DNA of 64,000 bases from assembly GCF_008831285.2 (NCBI RefSeq), contig NC_045138.2, forward strand, positions 26,817,934 through 26,881,933. The letters are read 5' to 3'. The position numbers were made by a program, and so were the translations under genes. The DNA is from Nymphaea colorata. Lineage: Eukaryota; Streptophyta; Magnoliopsida; Nymphaeales; Nymphaeaceae. How positions within the stretch are numbered: the stretch's first letter is position 1; each line of letters begins with the position of its first letter. Below are positions 43,301 through 55,658 of the stretch, piece after piece. Below the pieces are notes generated by a model that did not search any database, had not been told where the DNA came from, and was given only the letters and a program-made list of their open reading frames with translations.

Positions 43301-45445
43301 TTTGATGTATTAGTCTTTTAGACATAGCCAAGCAAGGGTTGGCTCAATGGTATTTGAACCCAGATGCCCTTGGTGGAGGTGGAAAGGCTATAGTTGGTCC
43401 TGCCTACCTTATGTACTCCCAGGTTTTTCTACTTTATACGAGTTCGCATCAGAATTTGGTCATCTTCTGATCACTGAATATTTTTTGTTTATTGATTTTG
43501 ATCAAATTGTATGCATTTTATGTCAACCGTTTGACCATGTTGATGAGCTGGTGAAACTAGTTGGCACCTAGAAGAAGGCTCTTCATACAGTAAAACCTGG
43601 TTCGCATAAGCATGCATTCTTAAGCATCATCCCACAAGAAAAGAAGGAAAATTTATCAAAGTGGAAAACAAGACAGTGAGATATCTAAGGCAAAGAAAAC
43701 AATTTCATTAAAAATATTTTGGCAAGTACATAATCTCTGTATGGATGTGTACCACTTTCTCAAGTGGATATCTCTTTTCTTGACATTTTGGTTGGTATGG
43801 TGGAACAATTCATAGCTGCATCCTTGTTGCTGCTGCGATTTGTTTCTGAGTTTATGCTCGAGCTTCTGCTTAATTAATGTGATATATGCATGTTCCAGGT
43901 TCCACCAAACAATGTCCTGATCACACCTGTCCAGTGCAAATCTTTGTGGAGGCAATTTAAAGTAGAAACAGAATATGCTGTCAGTCAGGCAATTGCTGCA
44001 CAGGCATGCTCCTTACACTGGCACTTGTCTTCATCTCTTATATGTGCCGTTTAGCTATATTCTTCTGTTAAATGTGGGTATCTTGGTTAGCTGGCGATGT
44101 ATTGCAGTATACATTGAGCTATGTAAAATCTTCTGAAGTTATTGGTCTTGAGACTGCATGTGTATCTGACTAGTCCAGTCTGCCTGCTTTTTCTTTTTGT
44201 TAGTTTTTTTTTGTTGCAAAATAAGAAAAAAAAAAGAAGGAAATTTCAGCTAAGTATGCCAAGTTCAAATTTCCTAACTATGAAGTTGCTTGTCCTTTTG
44301 CATTGCAGCTATGGTGGTTCTTCCTTGTAGGTCTAGTGACATTGAGGCAATACTTGTACTGAATTCACGCAAATGGTAGTAGGTGGTAGACTGTTAATTG
44401 TTAAATGCTAGTCATGCCTTATACTAGATATATTTTTCATGCTAGAGTCAGCTTGTTATGTTGGGGGAAAGAGCTTGGGCTGATTGCTGTTGGCTTCAAC
44501 AGCCTTATGTTTGAGATAGTTAAATTACATGCCAATTCATTGCATGCTCTCGCTAGAAAATGGCACAGCTGTGATTTGATAAATTACTTTCAGATACTGC
44601 AGTTTGTGCACCCATTCTTGTATAACGTTGTTCAGCACTAAGAATGAAAAAGCAGAAGCTTTTTATTCTTTTCCTATAAAATGTGGCGCTTCTAAAGCAA
44701 ATGTTTTGCTAACGATGAGGAAATTTTAGTAGACCTACTCGTTCTTGTTCTGCTCTTTTTATAAACATTAAACAGGTTTGTTTGACAAATTAAATTTGCC
44801 TGATTTCTTTCAGGAAGCTAGCAGACGAAACAACAACTGGTTGCCACCTCCATGGGCAATTGTTGCGCTAGTTGTCTTGGGATTCAATGAATTCATGACA
44901 CTTCTTAGGTGACTGCCATTTATGGATCTCTTTTTCTTCTCATCTTTTTCTCTTCTCAAAGAAGCAGTCTTTTCAATGGAATGACTTCCTTGTGTAAACA
45001 GGAACCCGTTGTACCTGGGTGTCATTTTCGTAGCATTCTTGCTTGGCAAAGCTCTTTGGGTCCAACTAGATATATCTGGGGAATTTCGTAATGGCGCTGT
45101 GAGTATTGGTTCTTATGTGCCGTGACTGCTTTTCACTTGCACGTGGGTTTTTCCTTTATAACATAGCACTTAATTTCTTGGATTCAGCTTCCTGGACTAC
45201 TTTCTCTCTCTACAAAATTTCTTCCTACTATAATGAACCTTTTGAAGAGACTTGCTGAAGAGGGTCAGATGCCAGCATCTTCAGAGCCTCCAAGAAATCC
45301 TGGACTAGACTCCCAGAGTTTCAGTAATGGTTTAAACAAGGACTCGATCTCAAATTCATCATCAACTGTTTCATCAGCAGAAAGTGGGACGGAGCATGCG
45401 AGTTCTTTGAGACAAAGACATGTTCCAGTTGATGGGAGCTCTTAA
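34365..45445 (+). CDS. RHD3: RHD3/Sey1p/atlastin-type ER membrane-fusion GTPase
   Basis: Dynamin-like GTPase that fuses ER tubules into three-way junctions. Exons: 34365-34512, 35109-35175, 35282-35384, 36448-36518, 36603-36666, 36738-36803, 36887-36934, 37010-37072, 37170-37226, 37430-37588, 37705-37773, 37870-37961, 38631-38709, 40914-41079, 41946-42070, 42265-42527, 42611-42707, 42818-42982, 43899-44003, 44814-44908, 45002-45098, 45188-45445; 818 aa (about 800 is usual). GTPase motifs: P-loop GPQSSGKST (45-53), switch Thr75/76, DLEGTD (95-100) and RD (169-170). A long helical middle domain follows. Two membrane segments form a hairpin (about 682-702 and 705-726), then a Ser-rich cytosolic tail of about 90 residues. 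The intron after 44003 must use a GC donor. Key residues are intact. RHD3 and RHD3-like paralogues are hard to tell apart by eye; gene order favours RHD3 itself. Confidence 0.94.
39671..40128. repeat. Young 229-bp tandem duplication in RHD3 intron 13
   Basis: Two copies, 39671-39899 and 39900-40128, start ATGGCATTTATTACTC and end TGCCTATGCAATATGT. Outside the internal (TA)n(CA)n tract I count only two base changes (GGGCTATG/GGCCTATG and GGTATGAC/GGTTTGAC). The microsatellite has shifted between copies: longer TA in the first, longer CA in the second. The intron runs from 38710 to 40913. Confidence 0.92.
40456..40537. repeat. Small GC-rich fold-back in RHD3 intron 13
   Basis: TTAGACGCTG (40456-40465) is the reverse complement of CAGCGTCTAG (40528-40537) but for its outer base. 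The inner GACTAGGCAACCCACCTA and TGCCTAGGTGG also pair in part. This CCTAGGC/GGCGCC vocabulary resembles a widely scattered plant fold-back repeat. It stands out against the AT-rich intron. Confidence 0.55.
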
Positions 45446-47610
45446 GTTCTTGGGCTTGAATTGTCGGAGTAGCTTATACCAGAAGCGGACCATCTTCACC
45501 ACATTGCTTTTATTGTTGCTGCTATGTGGGTGAACCTTAATGCGTTTGTGGCCGGAGTTGTAATTTTGATCTTGCAGATTGCCATATCTTGTGAGGATTC
45601 ATTTATCCGTTGTCAGGGTGGGACAAGTCTGTGATATAGTTGTGGAATATCTTTCCCCATTGCATGATTTGAATGTATTATTTTACATATAGTCACCTTT
45701 TTGGTAATGTAAGCGGTTGGAAAACTTTTCTCACAGAGTTACTATATCAAGTACAATTTTCTTGAGTTTTGATCATTATGTTCGAAGCTACAAAAGCTTG
45801 CTTGTCTGTAATCTTCCTTTATGTAAGTTTGGGCAGTTTTTTAGTGTTGCCTCAAGCATGCAAAAGATGAAGCAGTCTTAAGAGAGAAAACTCTTGAAAC
45901 GAGCAAAAAAAGAGTCTGCTCTTCTGAACAACCAAGTGTCCAAACAGGTTGTATATTCCGAACATGTATTTCTTTATATAAAGAATTCCAGGTGACAAAG
46001 CCATGGCATACGTTGGTAATCGCTTGCTGATTGGAGGTCACGACATCTATGACTTTCAATGACTAGCCAACCCAGTCTCTCTTGGGGAGGTTCTCGGATA
46101 AAGCAGAGGATGGTGAGAAAAGCCTGCTGACCATGGAAAGCAGGTCCTTTCAAAGAGATTGATGCTCTTCTTTTTTTATTGCCGCATACTCATCTTGTGT
46201 CTGTCGAAAACAATTTACAAAACCTCTTCAAACACGGTTACTATTGAGACGATTCAAGATGTGAAGCTAGCTTAGATACGCAAGAAAAACCAGGTGGTTA
46301 CCGCATAAAAGCTTGACATGTTTGCAAATTGTTGTAATCTGTGTGGAAATTTAGTGCACGTTTAGGTCTGCCCTTTTGTTTCTCCTCGTTATAGTTAAAA
46401 CAAACTTTTCCCCTTATAAGCCAACATTTTTTTTCTAGAGGTACCCAAAAAGAAGTTGATTTTGACGGTGACAATGATGGATCTAAGACGAGGAGGATTA
46501 CATGTATCAGCCTTCAAAAGGAAATGATATTGCGTTTGGTGAAACAGGAGATATGATTAGGCATCTAAATGCAATGCAAATTGTTTATGAAACTCAATAC
46601 CAAATTTGGTCTCCAATTTTATCATTGGTGGATCATAAGGAGGAAAGGGACCTGAATCGCTAATTTCAAAATGGAGTATACATATTAGGTAGGCTTATAT
46701 AGTGGAGTCTAATATAGGCGGACAACCTAACGGACCTACTCCCAAATTTTGGAAAGACCATCAGTTAGAATTGGAACGGATGCCAAACCTGCTGACACAC
46801 TTAAATTAAATTAATGACGCCAGTTGACTGAAAGAGATGCGTCATACATCTAATTTTCCCAAATAATTAAGGTTGCCAATTGGCCTCTGAACTAAGAAAA
46901 CAATTTTCTATATTGTCATGTTTTTTCCATGCATAGAAAATGTCAGAATAACAAGACAAACACGCTTTTGCGATGGCGAAGCCGCAATGGACGAAGCATG
47001 TGACGAGGAACACCAAAAACGCTGGTACTAATGACGTCACATGCCATCTACCAGTCTTCCAGTTGAAGGGTCGAAGCAGGATCCGAAATGCATGCTTTTG
47101 AACACACAGAATCTGGATATGAACACAAAGGCAAGTGGTGCCCAATGAGGCAGTGTTTGAGTTGAAGTGGACATAGATTTTAGGATGTAGCAGTTAGCAA
47201 GGACAATTGAACTCTGATTTGAGATTGATCAAATAAGAAATGCACTTTTACCTTTATTATTTTAAGACACATTAACTGGTGTGTGCTTTGGAGGTTCTTC
47301 ACTGTTGAAAATGTATCAAGGATTGGGAGTTAAGAATAAAGAAATATCTTGTGGGCAGAGATCCAACATCAAGCTTAGCAGCCACAGGACAGTCATGAGT
47401 TATGACAGCACATACCATAAGAAAGTCTAATTTGTAGGGCCTACTACAATGATGGACACAATAGAAAAGGATAGCACAAGGGCCAAGGTCATTTACTGAC
47501 CAACGATTCTCCTTTCCCATTAAAAGGTAACTAGCCTCTGATCCATCAGACTCCCCTAAACCCGCCGCCCCACCTCTCTCCGTCTGTCTGGCTCTCTCTC
47601 TCACAGAGAC
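45446..47610. other. RHD3 3' end and lipase promoter region
   Basis: About 2.2 kb without a supported gene. The first 300 or so bases should be RHD3 3' untranslated sequence. The minus-strand frames at 45841-46059, 46867-47145 and 47299-47604 carry no recognised domain. Near the lipase, CATTAAAAGG (47518-47527) could serve as a weak TATA element about 85 bases before the start, and a CT-rich leader runs from about 47572 to 47602. Confidence 0.55.
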
Positions 47611-48858
47611 ATGGCTGCAGTTTCAGAACCTTCATGGCAGGAACTGCAAGGAAGCAAGAACTGGGAAGGCCTTCTTGAGCCTCTTCATCCTCAGCTCCGG
47701 ACCTTGATCATCAGATGTGGTGATTTCTGCCAGGCAACCTATGACACATTCATCAACGACCAGAATTCTAAGTACTGTGGCTGCAGCCGCTATGGCAAGA
47801 AATCCTTCTTTGAGAAGGTGGCCATGTTTCCGACCGGCGTGCAGCCGGACTACGCCGTCCACAGCTTCCTCTACGCCACGGCCAAGGTCGACGTGCCGGA
47901 TTCCTTCATCGTCAAATCCATGTCACGCGAGGCGTGGAGCCGGGAGTCCAATTGGATCGGCTACGTCGCGGTGTCGACGGACTCGGCCGCTCAAGCTCAA
48001 GGCCGGCGCGATGTGCTCGTCGCCTGGCGAGGTACGACTAGGAACCTTGAATGGATAGATGTCTTTAACCCAACTCAAGAATCCATTTCCGGCCTACTCC
48101 ACACCCAAGAAAAACCAGGGCATTTTTATGATGTTCTCTTGGGCAAGAGCTCCCCAAAGGTCATGGATGGGTGGGTCACAATTTACACAAGCGACGACTC
48201 AAAATCCCCCTTCACAAAAACAAGTGCCAGGGTGCAGCTCTTCACATTCATACAGGAAATAGTAGAGAAGTACCAAGATGAAGAATTGAGCATTACCCTT
48301 GTTGGGCACAGCCTAGGTGCCTCCTTAGCAATCTTGAGTGGCTTTGATATTGTGGAGAATGGGCTAACCAGGAGAGAGGGCAGAGACCCAATTCCTGTTG
48401 CAGCGTTTGTTTTTGGATCCCCAATGGTTGGGAACAAAGAGTTCTGTGAAAGATTTGAGAAACTTCCCAACCTCAAAGTGTTGCATGTCAGGAACGAGAT
48501 TGATTTGATTCCCCATTACCCTGGGAAGGCCTTGGGCTATCAATGGACTGGCGTGGAGCTTATGATTGACACAAGGAAATCACCATACCTGAAGGACTCC
48601 AAGAACCCCAGTGACTGGCATAACCTGCAGACAATGCTGCATGTGGTAGCAGGATGGCAGGGGAAGAATCAGGAGTTCAAGCTGCAGCTTAAGAGGAGCA
48701 TTGCTCTGGTGAACAAATCGTGCGAGTTCTTGAAGGACGAGTGCCTGGTTCCTGGATCATGGTGGGTGGAGAAGAACAAGGGGATGGTTCAGGATGAAAG
48801 TGGTGAGTGGGTCATGACTCCACTGGCGGATGACGATGTCCCCACACCTGAATATTAG
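47611..48858 (+). CDS. Class-3 lipase, phospholipase A1-II type
   Basis: Single-exon gene; 415 aa. Alpha/beta-hydrolase that removes the sn-1 acyl chain of phospholipids or galactolipids, giving lysolipids and free fatty acids. The start (SWQELQGSKNWEGLLEPLHP) and YGKKSFFEKV are typical of the plant PLA1-II group. The oxyanion-side motif VAWRGTTRNLEWIDV lies at about 137-151. The nucleophile elbow GHSLG holds Ser234; FGSPMVGN follows at 268-275. Likely triad partners are Asp298 (RNEIDLIP) and His344 (LHVVAGWQG), with His337 as the less likely alternative. No signal peptide or chloroplast transit peptide is visible, so a cytosolic enzyme is expected, unlike the plastid PLA1-I (DAD1) group. The C-terminal PGSWWVEKNKGMV is also characteristic. 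The gene is intronless, as is common in this group, and its coding part is more GC-rich than the surroundings. Substrate choice cannot be read from the sequence. Confidence 0.93.
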   Translation: MAAVSEPSWQELQGSKNWEGLLEPLHPQLRTLIIRCGDFCQATYDTFINDQNSKYCGCSRYGKKSFFEKVAMFPTGVQPDYAVHSFLYATAKVDVPDSFIVKSMSREAWSRESNWIGYVAVSTDSAAQAQGRRDVLVAWRGTTRNLEWIDVFNPTQESISGLLHTQEKPGHFYDVLLGKSSPKVMDGWVTIYTSDDSKSPFTKTSARVQLFTFIQEIVEKYQDEELSITLVGHSLGASLAILSGFDIVENGLTRREGRDPIPVAAFVFGSPMVGNKEFCERFEKLPNLKVLHVRNEIDLIPHYPGKALGYQWTGVELMIDTRKSPYLKDSKNPSDWHNLQTMLHVVAGWQGKNQEFKLQLKRSIALVNKSCEFLKDECLVPGSWWVEKNKGMVQDESGEWVMTPLADDDVPTPEY

Positions 48859-49744
48859 GTGTGGCTGTAACCGTGTCGGGTGAAGTCCTTGTTGAAAATT
48901 TTATTTACTTTGTTTAAATAAAATTTGTTTCTATTTTGTCATGCTACTGCATATGATATGATAGTGGTGTCGGTTCCCGATTCTTCATGTCCAAAATCAA
49001 TGGATGTATGCTAAATTTTGATTGTCGCCAAGAGTAGTTATGCATTGACTGGTGTTAAGATGTCTATTCTTTTCTGTTAATAGAAGTAGGAGGCTTAGTC
49101 GTCCACAGGTTGGTTTCATATTGGTGCAAGTTGTCAAGAATAATGTAAGTGGTCATCTAGCAAGAGTGATGACGTTCACCCATTGGTGTGTTTGATCGTA
49201 TTCTTTTATGGGAAGTTCACGGAAAAGGGTGGAGGAGAGTGCGGGAAGGAACAGGGTAATCCGGGAAATTGTTTCGCTTATTCTGGAAAATGAAGGTAAA
49301 ATATTGAGTGAGAGACCTGGAGTTTCGCAGTTCTTACGGATTTTACTTTTTGAAATCTAATGGAGAAAGCAGAGCAGTTACCAATTGTTCCTCCGTTTCA
49401 GCAGGGAAATAAGCATGGGGAATCTGAACAGAAGAATCAGAGGGTGAACTGGCAACAGCGTTTTAAGATAACAAATTTCACTCTCATGGAAGATCAATTC
49501 CAGGCTGTTTCATAATTGAATTTTGTCTTACCTTCATGACTTCTTGTTGGGGGCTCATGCATATGAACCCCCGTCCCCCTCCCGTCTCTCAATTGAGCTC
49601 TCTTTTTTCTTCCCATCTCTGTGGATGCTAGCGCATATTGATCCTGCCCTTTCTCTCTCTCTTAAGTCACTGGGGCAGGTTTACTGCCCAAAAACCTTTT
49701 ACCTCTAGGTAAGTCATATTGGATTCTCGAATGTGATGAAGGTC

Positions 49745-49850
49745 GCAATTAAAAGAAGGTGAAAATATCCGAAAGGATTTCTTCCTCTTTGTACATTGCA
49801 ATTGAAGAAAGGTGAAAGGATCCGAAAGGATTTCTCTTCCTTACCAATTG
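49745..49850. repeat. 53-bp imperfect tandem duplication
   Basis: GCAATTAAAAGAAGGTGAAA at 49745 returns as GCAATTGAAGAAAGGTGAAA at 49798, both followed by ATCCGAAAGGATTTC. In addition, TTACCAATTGTTCCTCC occurs at about 49378 and again at about 49841, each followed by GTTTCAGC, so the area has been copied more than once. Confidence 0.7.
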
Positions 49851-51094
49851 TTCCTCCGTTTCAGCCCCTTGAAAAGATCTGTGTAGCGTCTGAGGTGATC
49901 AGGTTGAAGGAATACAATGGAGAAGGTGTATGTTTGGAGCAGAAAGTTATCCTTTGTACAAGAAGGGTTTCTCCCCTTCTACAAGAAGCCACTTGCCGAG
50001 ATCTGTGAGACTCGTCTTCCGGGCCAACTGGAGGTTTCCCTCCAACTCCCTTGTGGCGTCTCTATGTAAGAAACCATTGATAATACATTTGCTACACATA
50101 GATTGCTCCAGGGAAGATGATGATATATCTAGACTTCAAGCTTTTCCGACAGAAGGTGGGGAGCACGATGACAGTGCTTCCGAAGTCTTTCTTTTACACC
50201 TAAGAACAAGCACCAAAATCTTGTCGCGATGGATAAACTTCAAGCTTGATCAGAATGATCTCAGCCTGTCAGTATGGCCGAAGGTGAAGCATGTCCACAG
50301 AAGGAGGACGAACGTGAAATCTCCATTATTGAGAAGCTTGGAGGCATTCTCAAGATGGGATACCACTGTTGGTCGAGAGCTTCTTCGGATGATTCTGTCT
50401 CATGAACGAATGCTTTTCCATACAAGTTCCGCATAAGCATAGGATGAATCCTGTCTACTCCTATGCTTTCTATACTGGTTGTAATCAAGCATTCATGGCG
50501 ATTAGTGGGCGGCATTTCCTTGCTCGTTCGCTCTACCTTCTGCATATTCATCTCACTAACCGATCCCAAAGGTTCTTGGATAACCCATCTTTGTAAATCA
50601 AGCATAAAAGCAAAAGTTTTGGATAACATCATCATCTAGACGATCAAACTACAACTAATTGATCCACCCACCAGAAATTAGTCTTAAGAGAAACCACCCA
50701 GGCACCTACCACAATTAGTCTTAAGAGAATACTTCGATTGTCATGGATCTTACGCCTGGATTTCTCCGCGGAGCCATCAAATTTGACCAAAGTTTCAAGT
50801 TACACTTGAAAACACTCTGAGGCACATCGTAAAGTAATGATTTCTAGTTTTAGTTGACAATCAGTAGGCAAGTTTGTCATGGAAGTCAGATAACAGAGAA
50901 TGCTTGCTTTCTGGTATTTGTTCATTACTGAATTTCGCCAAGGGAGATCATGCGTTTCAAATTCAACCGTGCCTCCTTTTGTTTGTAAGCTTGAAGCTGA
51001 TTGTGCTCTCTCGGACAAGAGAAACGAGAGACCGTGAGGGTTTTTGAAGCTGAACGCCAGCAAAAATGCATTTGGCAATGGTGGATTTTCCCAC

Positions 51095-51274
51095 TTGACT
51101 TAGCCACAAGAAAAATGCATTATTGGACTAACCTCCACGATTGGAAGGCATATTACCCAGTCGGACTGGCTGGCCTATGAAAGTTTGACTTAGTCGCAAG
51201 GAAATGCATTATTGTACTACCTCTATGATTGATTGAAACAAATATTGCCCAGTTGGACTTGTAGGCATGTAAAA
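51095..51274. repeat. Diverged 90-bp tandem duplication
   Basis: Copy 1 starts at 51095 (TTGACTTAGCCACAAG) and copy 2 at 51185 (TTGACTTAGTCGCAAG). Shared blocks are AATGCATTATTG, ACTAC/ACTAACCTC, ACGATTG/ATGATTG and GCCCAGTTGGACT against ACCCAGTCGGACT. The copies differ by about a fifth, so the duplication is old. Confidence 0.7.
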
Positions 51275-54200
51275 GTCCAGTTGTCAGTTTGATTCTTATG
51301 GGTGCTACTTTTCTGAATTACAAATGGTAAGTAAGTGACACTCTAGTTAACAGGTATCCTGCTTCCCACCCACGTCCAAAAGTAGTTGTGAACCCTCAAA
51401 ATAGGAAGAAAATGGGAAGGGCATTGGCCTCTTCAGGGCACCTGCCCCACCCGGCCTCTTCTCAAACATTGATCTAAAGCAACATCTTCCCTTCTAGTTC
51501 CCTGCTCACCACCTATGACACAGACTGTGCTGTGGGCTTTGTGGAACACAGACTCCTCTAATAATGGGCCACGGCAACTTAGTAACAAGTACTTTTCTTT
51601 TGAATTTTATCGATTTTGTGCTTAAAGAGGAGTATTCTTCCAATTGTTTGCCACTTCTTGTTCGTCATTCGAATGCAATCTGCTTCGCTGTGGGAATCCC
51701 AAGTATGAAATTGAAGCTGGGTTTTGCTTGTAATCTGAATTTCCAACTTAGCAATCAGAGAAAAAGAAAAGAGGGAAGGAAAAAGCCATGATCGATGGAC
51801 GGAGTTCGATGGTTTCGAGCTTGGTTCTAATCACACGATCAGGATGGTCGTAACAGGTAAAAGCCAGCCTGGGGCTCGCCATGATCATGAGATCTGATAT
51901 AAGAGGAAAAAGGGAAAGAGAAACTGGTGATTTTCATTCATTCGTCATACCTATTGTCTGATATTCGACCTTAATTCAACTCAAAACAAGTTGAACTTAA
52001 AAAAAAAATCTAGATTCAACCAACTGATAATCAGATACCCATATGGTCTAGGCCCTTCTACCAAACTCAACAGTCTGATTTCTGAATCCTTATTACATTG
52101 AAGCTCGATTTAGAAGATCACATCATTACCAAACGAAACCCCTCATTCCATATGATCCAACGGCTAGGGGTTCTTAAAATTAACCACAAAGGGTAAAAAA
52201 AAAAAATTCCACCGTGCCAATTGGGAAGTAAAATCTCTTTCACACATTGGTGTTTTTATACATCAATCTGAGATACTAATCTCAGGAGATTTTATTTTAT
52301 TTTACCATATCAGGTGGGCCTATAGTGACTTACATGTTTCAGAGATCTGGGCTCTCCATGCTCCTAAAACAAAGGGCAAATAGTACATAAAACTGGAGCA
52401 TTAAATTCACAGTATAAAAGCCCGAGTACCAGACCAAGGGGTTGAATTTAAGTCCTTCAATTTAAACGAGAGCAAGAGTTCAGCACTGCTGGTGCATCCC
52501 CATAAGCATAGTTTGGTAGAAATCTGGCAACTAGAACTCATGCGTGACTAATGTTATTTCTAAACTTGTGTTGGTAGATCCAAAGGCCATTTGCTAGTCG
52601 TATCCAGTGCCCTACTTTCCTAACTGCCACCTCCAATCCAGTTGAAGATTAGTAGCAGGGATCCCTGGTTTTATGTCCCTTATATGTAGTTAGTAGCTAC
52701 CCAAGTGCCCCAAAGTTTGAAACCAGAATTCAGATATTAAAGAAGTTCAAATGCAGATCTCAAATATCAGAGAGCTGTGAAATCAAGATCTTAGATCTCA
52801 GGACCTAAGCTGACATGGGGCCTAACAGTGTAGCGTACGTTCCATGGCAAAGATCTGATCATCTTCAGGCGTAAGATCTGCATGAGACACTTACACTTAG
52901 AGGGCGTTTGATTACTTCGGATTTGAAATCTATGGATATGACATGAATGTGGTAAAATCTATAGTTCATCAAACTAAGGATCGCAAGTCAAATGTAAGAT
53001 CTACACTCAAAATTCTCATTTTTCCACTCTGCATTGAAAAAATAAGATTTTCAAATCCTGAGGATGTTAAATCTGTTCTATGGATATGCCATATCTACCA
53101 CCATCGGCATCATGACCATCACAGCATTGGCATCATGTAATGTTGGTAGCCTTGTTTTGAGTAAGAAGTCGGCATCATCCTCACGAAGATGTTGCGCGTC
53201 ATCCTTTGATCAGCATCCAGATGAACATCATGCATACATACAAGTTATCACCATCTCTCACTTTTTCCCGTTCCTCTTCGACCCTCTGAGGTGAGGCTGA
53301 ATGGTTGGTAAATATGTTCTAGAGAAATTTACGATTAATTGCTTAATGTTTGATATATTTACAGATAACCACCTAACTCTTGAAAAAAATGTATATATAT
53401 AAAAACTGCATTATTTTATGAAATAGTTCACAAACACATGCTTCATGAATGAAAACTATTAAAACATACTCGAAAATATTATTTTTACTATTTCTATAAA
53501 GGATGATTTCTTCCAAACAAGAAATTTTACAGGCTACATTTTAAAGTAAAATTTTCTAGAATTTCACATCTCCCTCTCTCTCTGTCGTGGAGAAACTACA
53601 AAGAATGTAAATCATAAAAGCCTTCTAACTAAATGGTCGTATTGATGCATTCTAATACATTTAATTTACGAATCATGTGCTTGTAATTATTTTGTAATAT
53701 TGGGCACTTATTTGTAATATCACAAATGTTAACCAGTTATGCGTAAACATGTCAAAAGTTGAGTAGTTGTTTATAAATTTCTCTATCTTTTCATAATCCA
53801 GGACGTGACACACCTAAGATCCTCTATTAGATAAACTACAATTTTCAATCTTCTCATGTGATTCGGCCAGAAAGGCACATAGTAGGTACTGATACATTAG
53901 CAAATCTAAGATAATCATTGGCTTGAACCAAATGATCACTTTTTTGCGATGCAATTTGAATTATAACTTCGCTTGACTATGCAATTCAACTTTGCTAGTG
54001 CAAGAATTTCGCATAAGTTTTGGTGCAAATATATGTTTGATAGTGCCCTTTAAATTATACAAACAGTAGGGTAAATTTTTCATAAAAATTTGAATAATTT
54101 GGGAAACGTGTGCCCCATGTTGTTCTAGATAAATACTTGAATATCTTGATCCAGCAGATACTTGAGCCCCTTGAAAATGAGGGTTCTAATGCGGATCCAC

Positions 54201-55658
54201 ATTGAATTTGTTTATAAATGCTGATTCAGATCTGACCCGAATCCGAATTTGACCTATTTACAATCAGATCCGGGAACTCATATATGGAGGCTGCTTTTTT
54301 TATCCGGTTTTCCATTTTTTTTTACTTTCCTTTTATAAAAGGAAAAGGAATTGAATCTAACCTTTCTCTGATTTTGCCAGTGAAAAATGATCTTGCAATT
54401 TCACGGGATTTTCAATGCGGGTATTTTAACGTTTTTTTGAATAAAAAATTATCGAGTAAAATGTGGGGGCCTCGGGCTATGGTCAAAAACTCTGTTCAGT
54501 TTCACGTTAAGATCGAGGGTTTGACCTTATTATATATGAATTCTTTTTGCAACGGGAACGCTGGCTTATAACGATATTTCAAAATGGTGTTCCTTTTGCA
54601 CACATTTTCAAATTAGTTCCTACTTGCTACTTAGCTTTTTCAGAACGAAAACAACAGGAGGCCACCGACTGTAATGGCATGTTTGGCAGAATGAAGGCTC
54701 AGCAAGGTGGAGGAAGTATTTTGAAGAGGTCAAAGTATTTGCGAAGAAGCTAGTATAAATAATGGACATGAAGATAATTATACAATTCTATAATATGTTT
54801 AAAAAACTCATTCTTTCATTCAATCTGATGATGATGAGATGGTACTCATTCTAATTTATTTTCTAAAACCACCACATATTTTTTAGCTTTCATGAAGTAA
54901 AATAATATGATGTTTCATCCAATAAAATTTGTCGCGTTGCACTATATAGTTTTTTAATTACACTCATGTTTTTTTTTAACTATCTGATTGCCTGATCGAG
55001 TAGCTAAAATTAAAGCAGAACATCCAATTACTCTTCATCTAACAAACTAGCTATAAAGTTTTTAAGATGAAACATTCCTTCTACTTACTTGAACTATAGA
55101 GCTCTCATGTTAGTTCTAATCTAAAATCAGGAATAAAGTGAAATTCACTGTTGAAGCAAACAGTGCATTTTACAGTTGCATGTTTGATATAAAGAGCATG
55201 GATCTCAAGAAGAACTTTATAGATTTGTGATGCTTTTGGATCTTTTATAGGAAACTATCAAACATAGCCTTAGAATGGATCAAAATTTGTAAGAAATTGG
55301 ATTTCGAACTTACAAAAGAGAGTAGTAAGAAGACCTTAAAACCATGCCCGTCCTGTTTAGAAGAGAGGCAAAGGTTGTGTGCTTCTAGAATTGTCAAAAA
55401 GAAAAGTTCATCATATGGAAAATCATAGAAGAATGGAGGGTTTTCTGAAATTAACGGTTAAAATGTCTGCCTCAAGCTGTCCAATATTGAGATCGGACTC
55501 CAAAAGATTTATAATAACTGCTCTAATTCTCATCTTACTCTCCCTCGTTACGAAGCAAGCGAGCAAGGTTGGTCACAAGAAAGAGAAGCAGAGGGTTTCT
55601 CCGTCTCTGTTCCCCTCTCTCTCTCTCTCCTTTCTCTCTCTCCCCGCGTCCACCGACG

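Larger units (their letters stand above)
48859..55658. other. Large intergenic region between lipase and TMN genes
   Basis: About 6.8 kb with no gene I can support. The most coding-like part is 49930-50436, an open frame of 168 codons with no motif I recognise and no family match; it may be chance or a decayed fragment. Two small duplications (near 49745 and 51095) are listed separately. ATTAGTCTTAAGAGAA occurs twice (about 50677 and 50714). GGCATCATG and CATCA words recur at 53100-53240. The last 100 bases are the CT-rich leader of the TMN gene, with a weak TTTATAATAA about 150 bases before its start. Confidence 0.55.

Noticed and set aside
43334-43420. Second SINE-like fragment in an RHD3 intron
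   Set aside because: The A-box-like GGCTCAATGGT is present, but the only B-box-like words lie too close to it, and no poly-A tail or flanking repeats were found.
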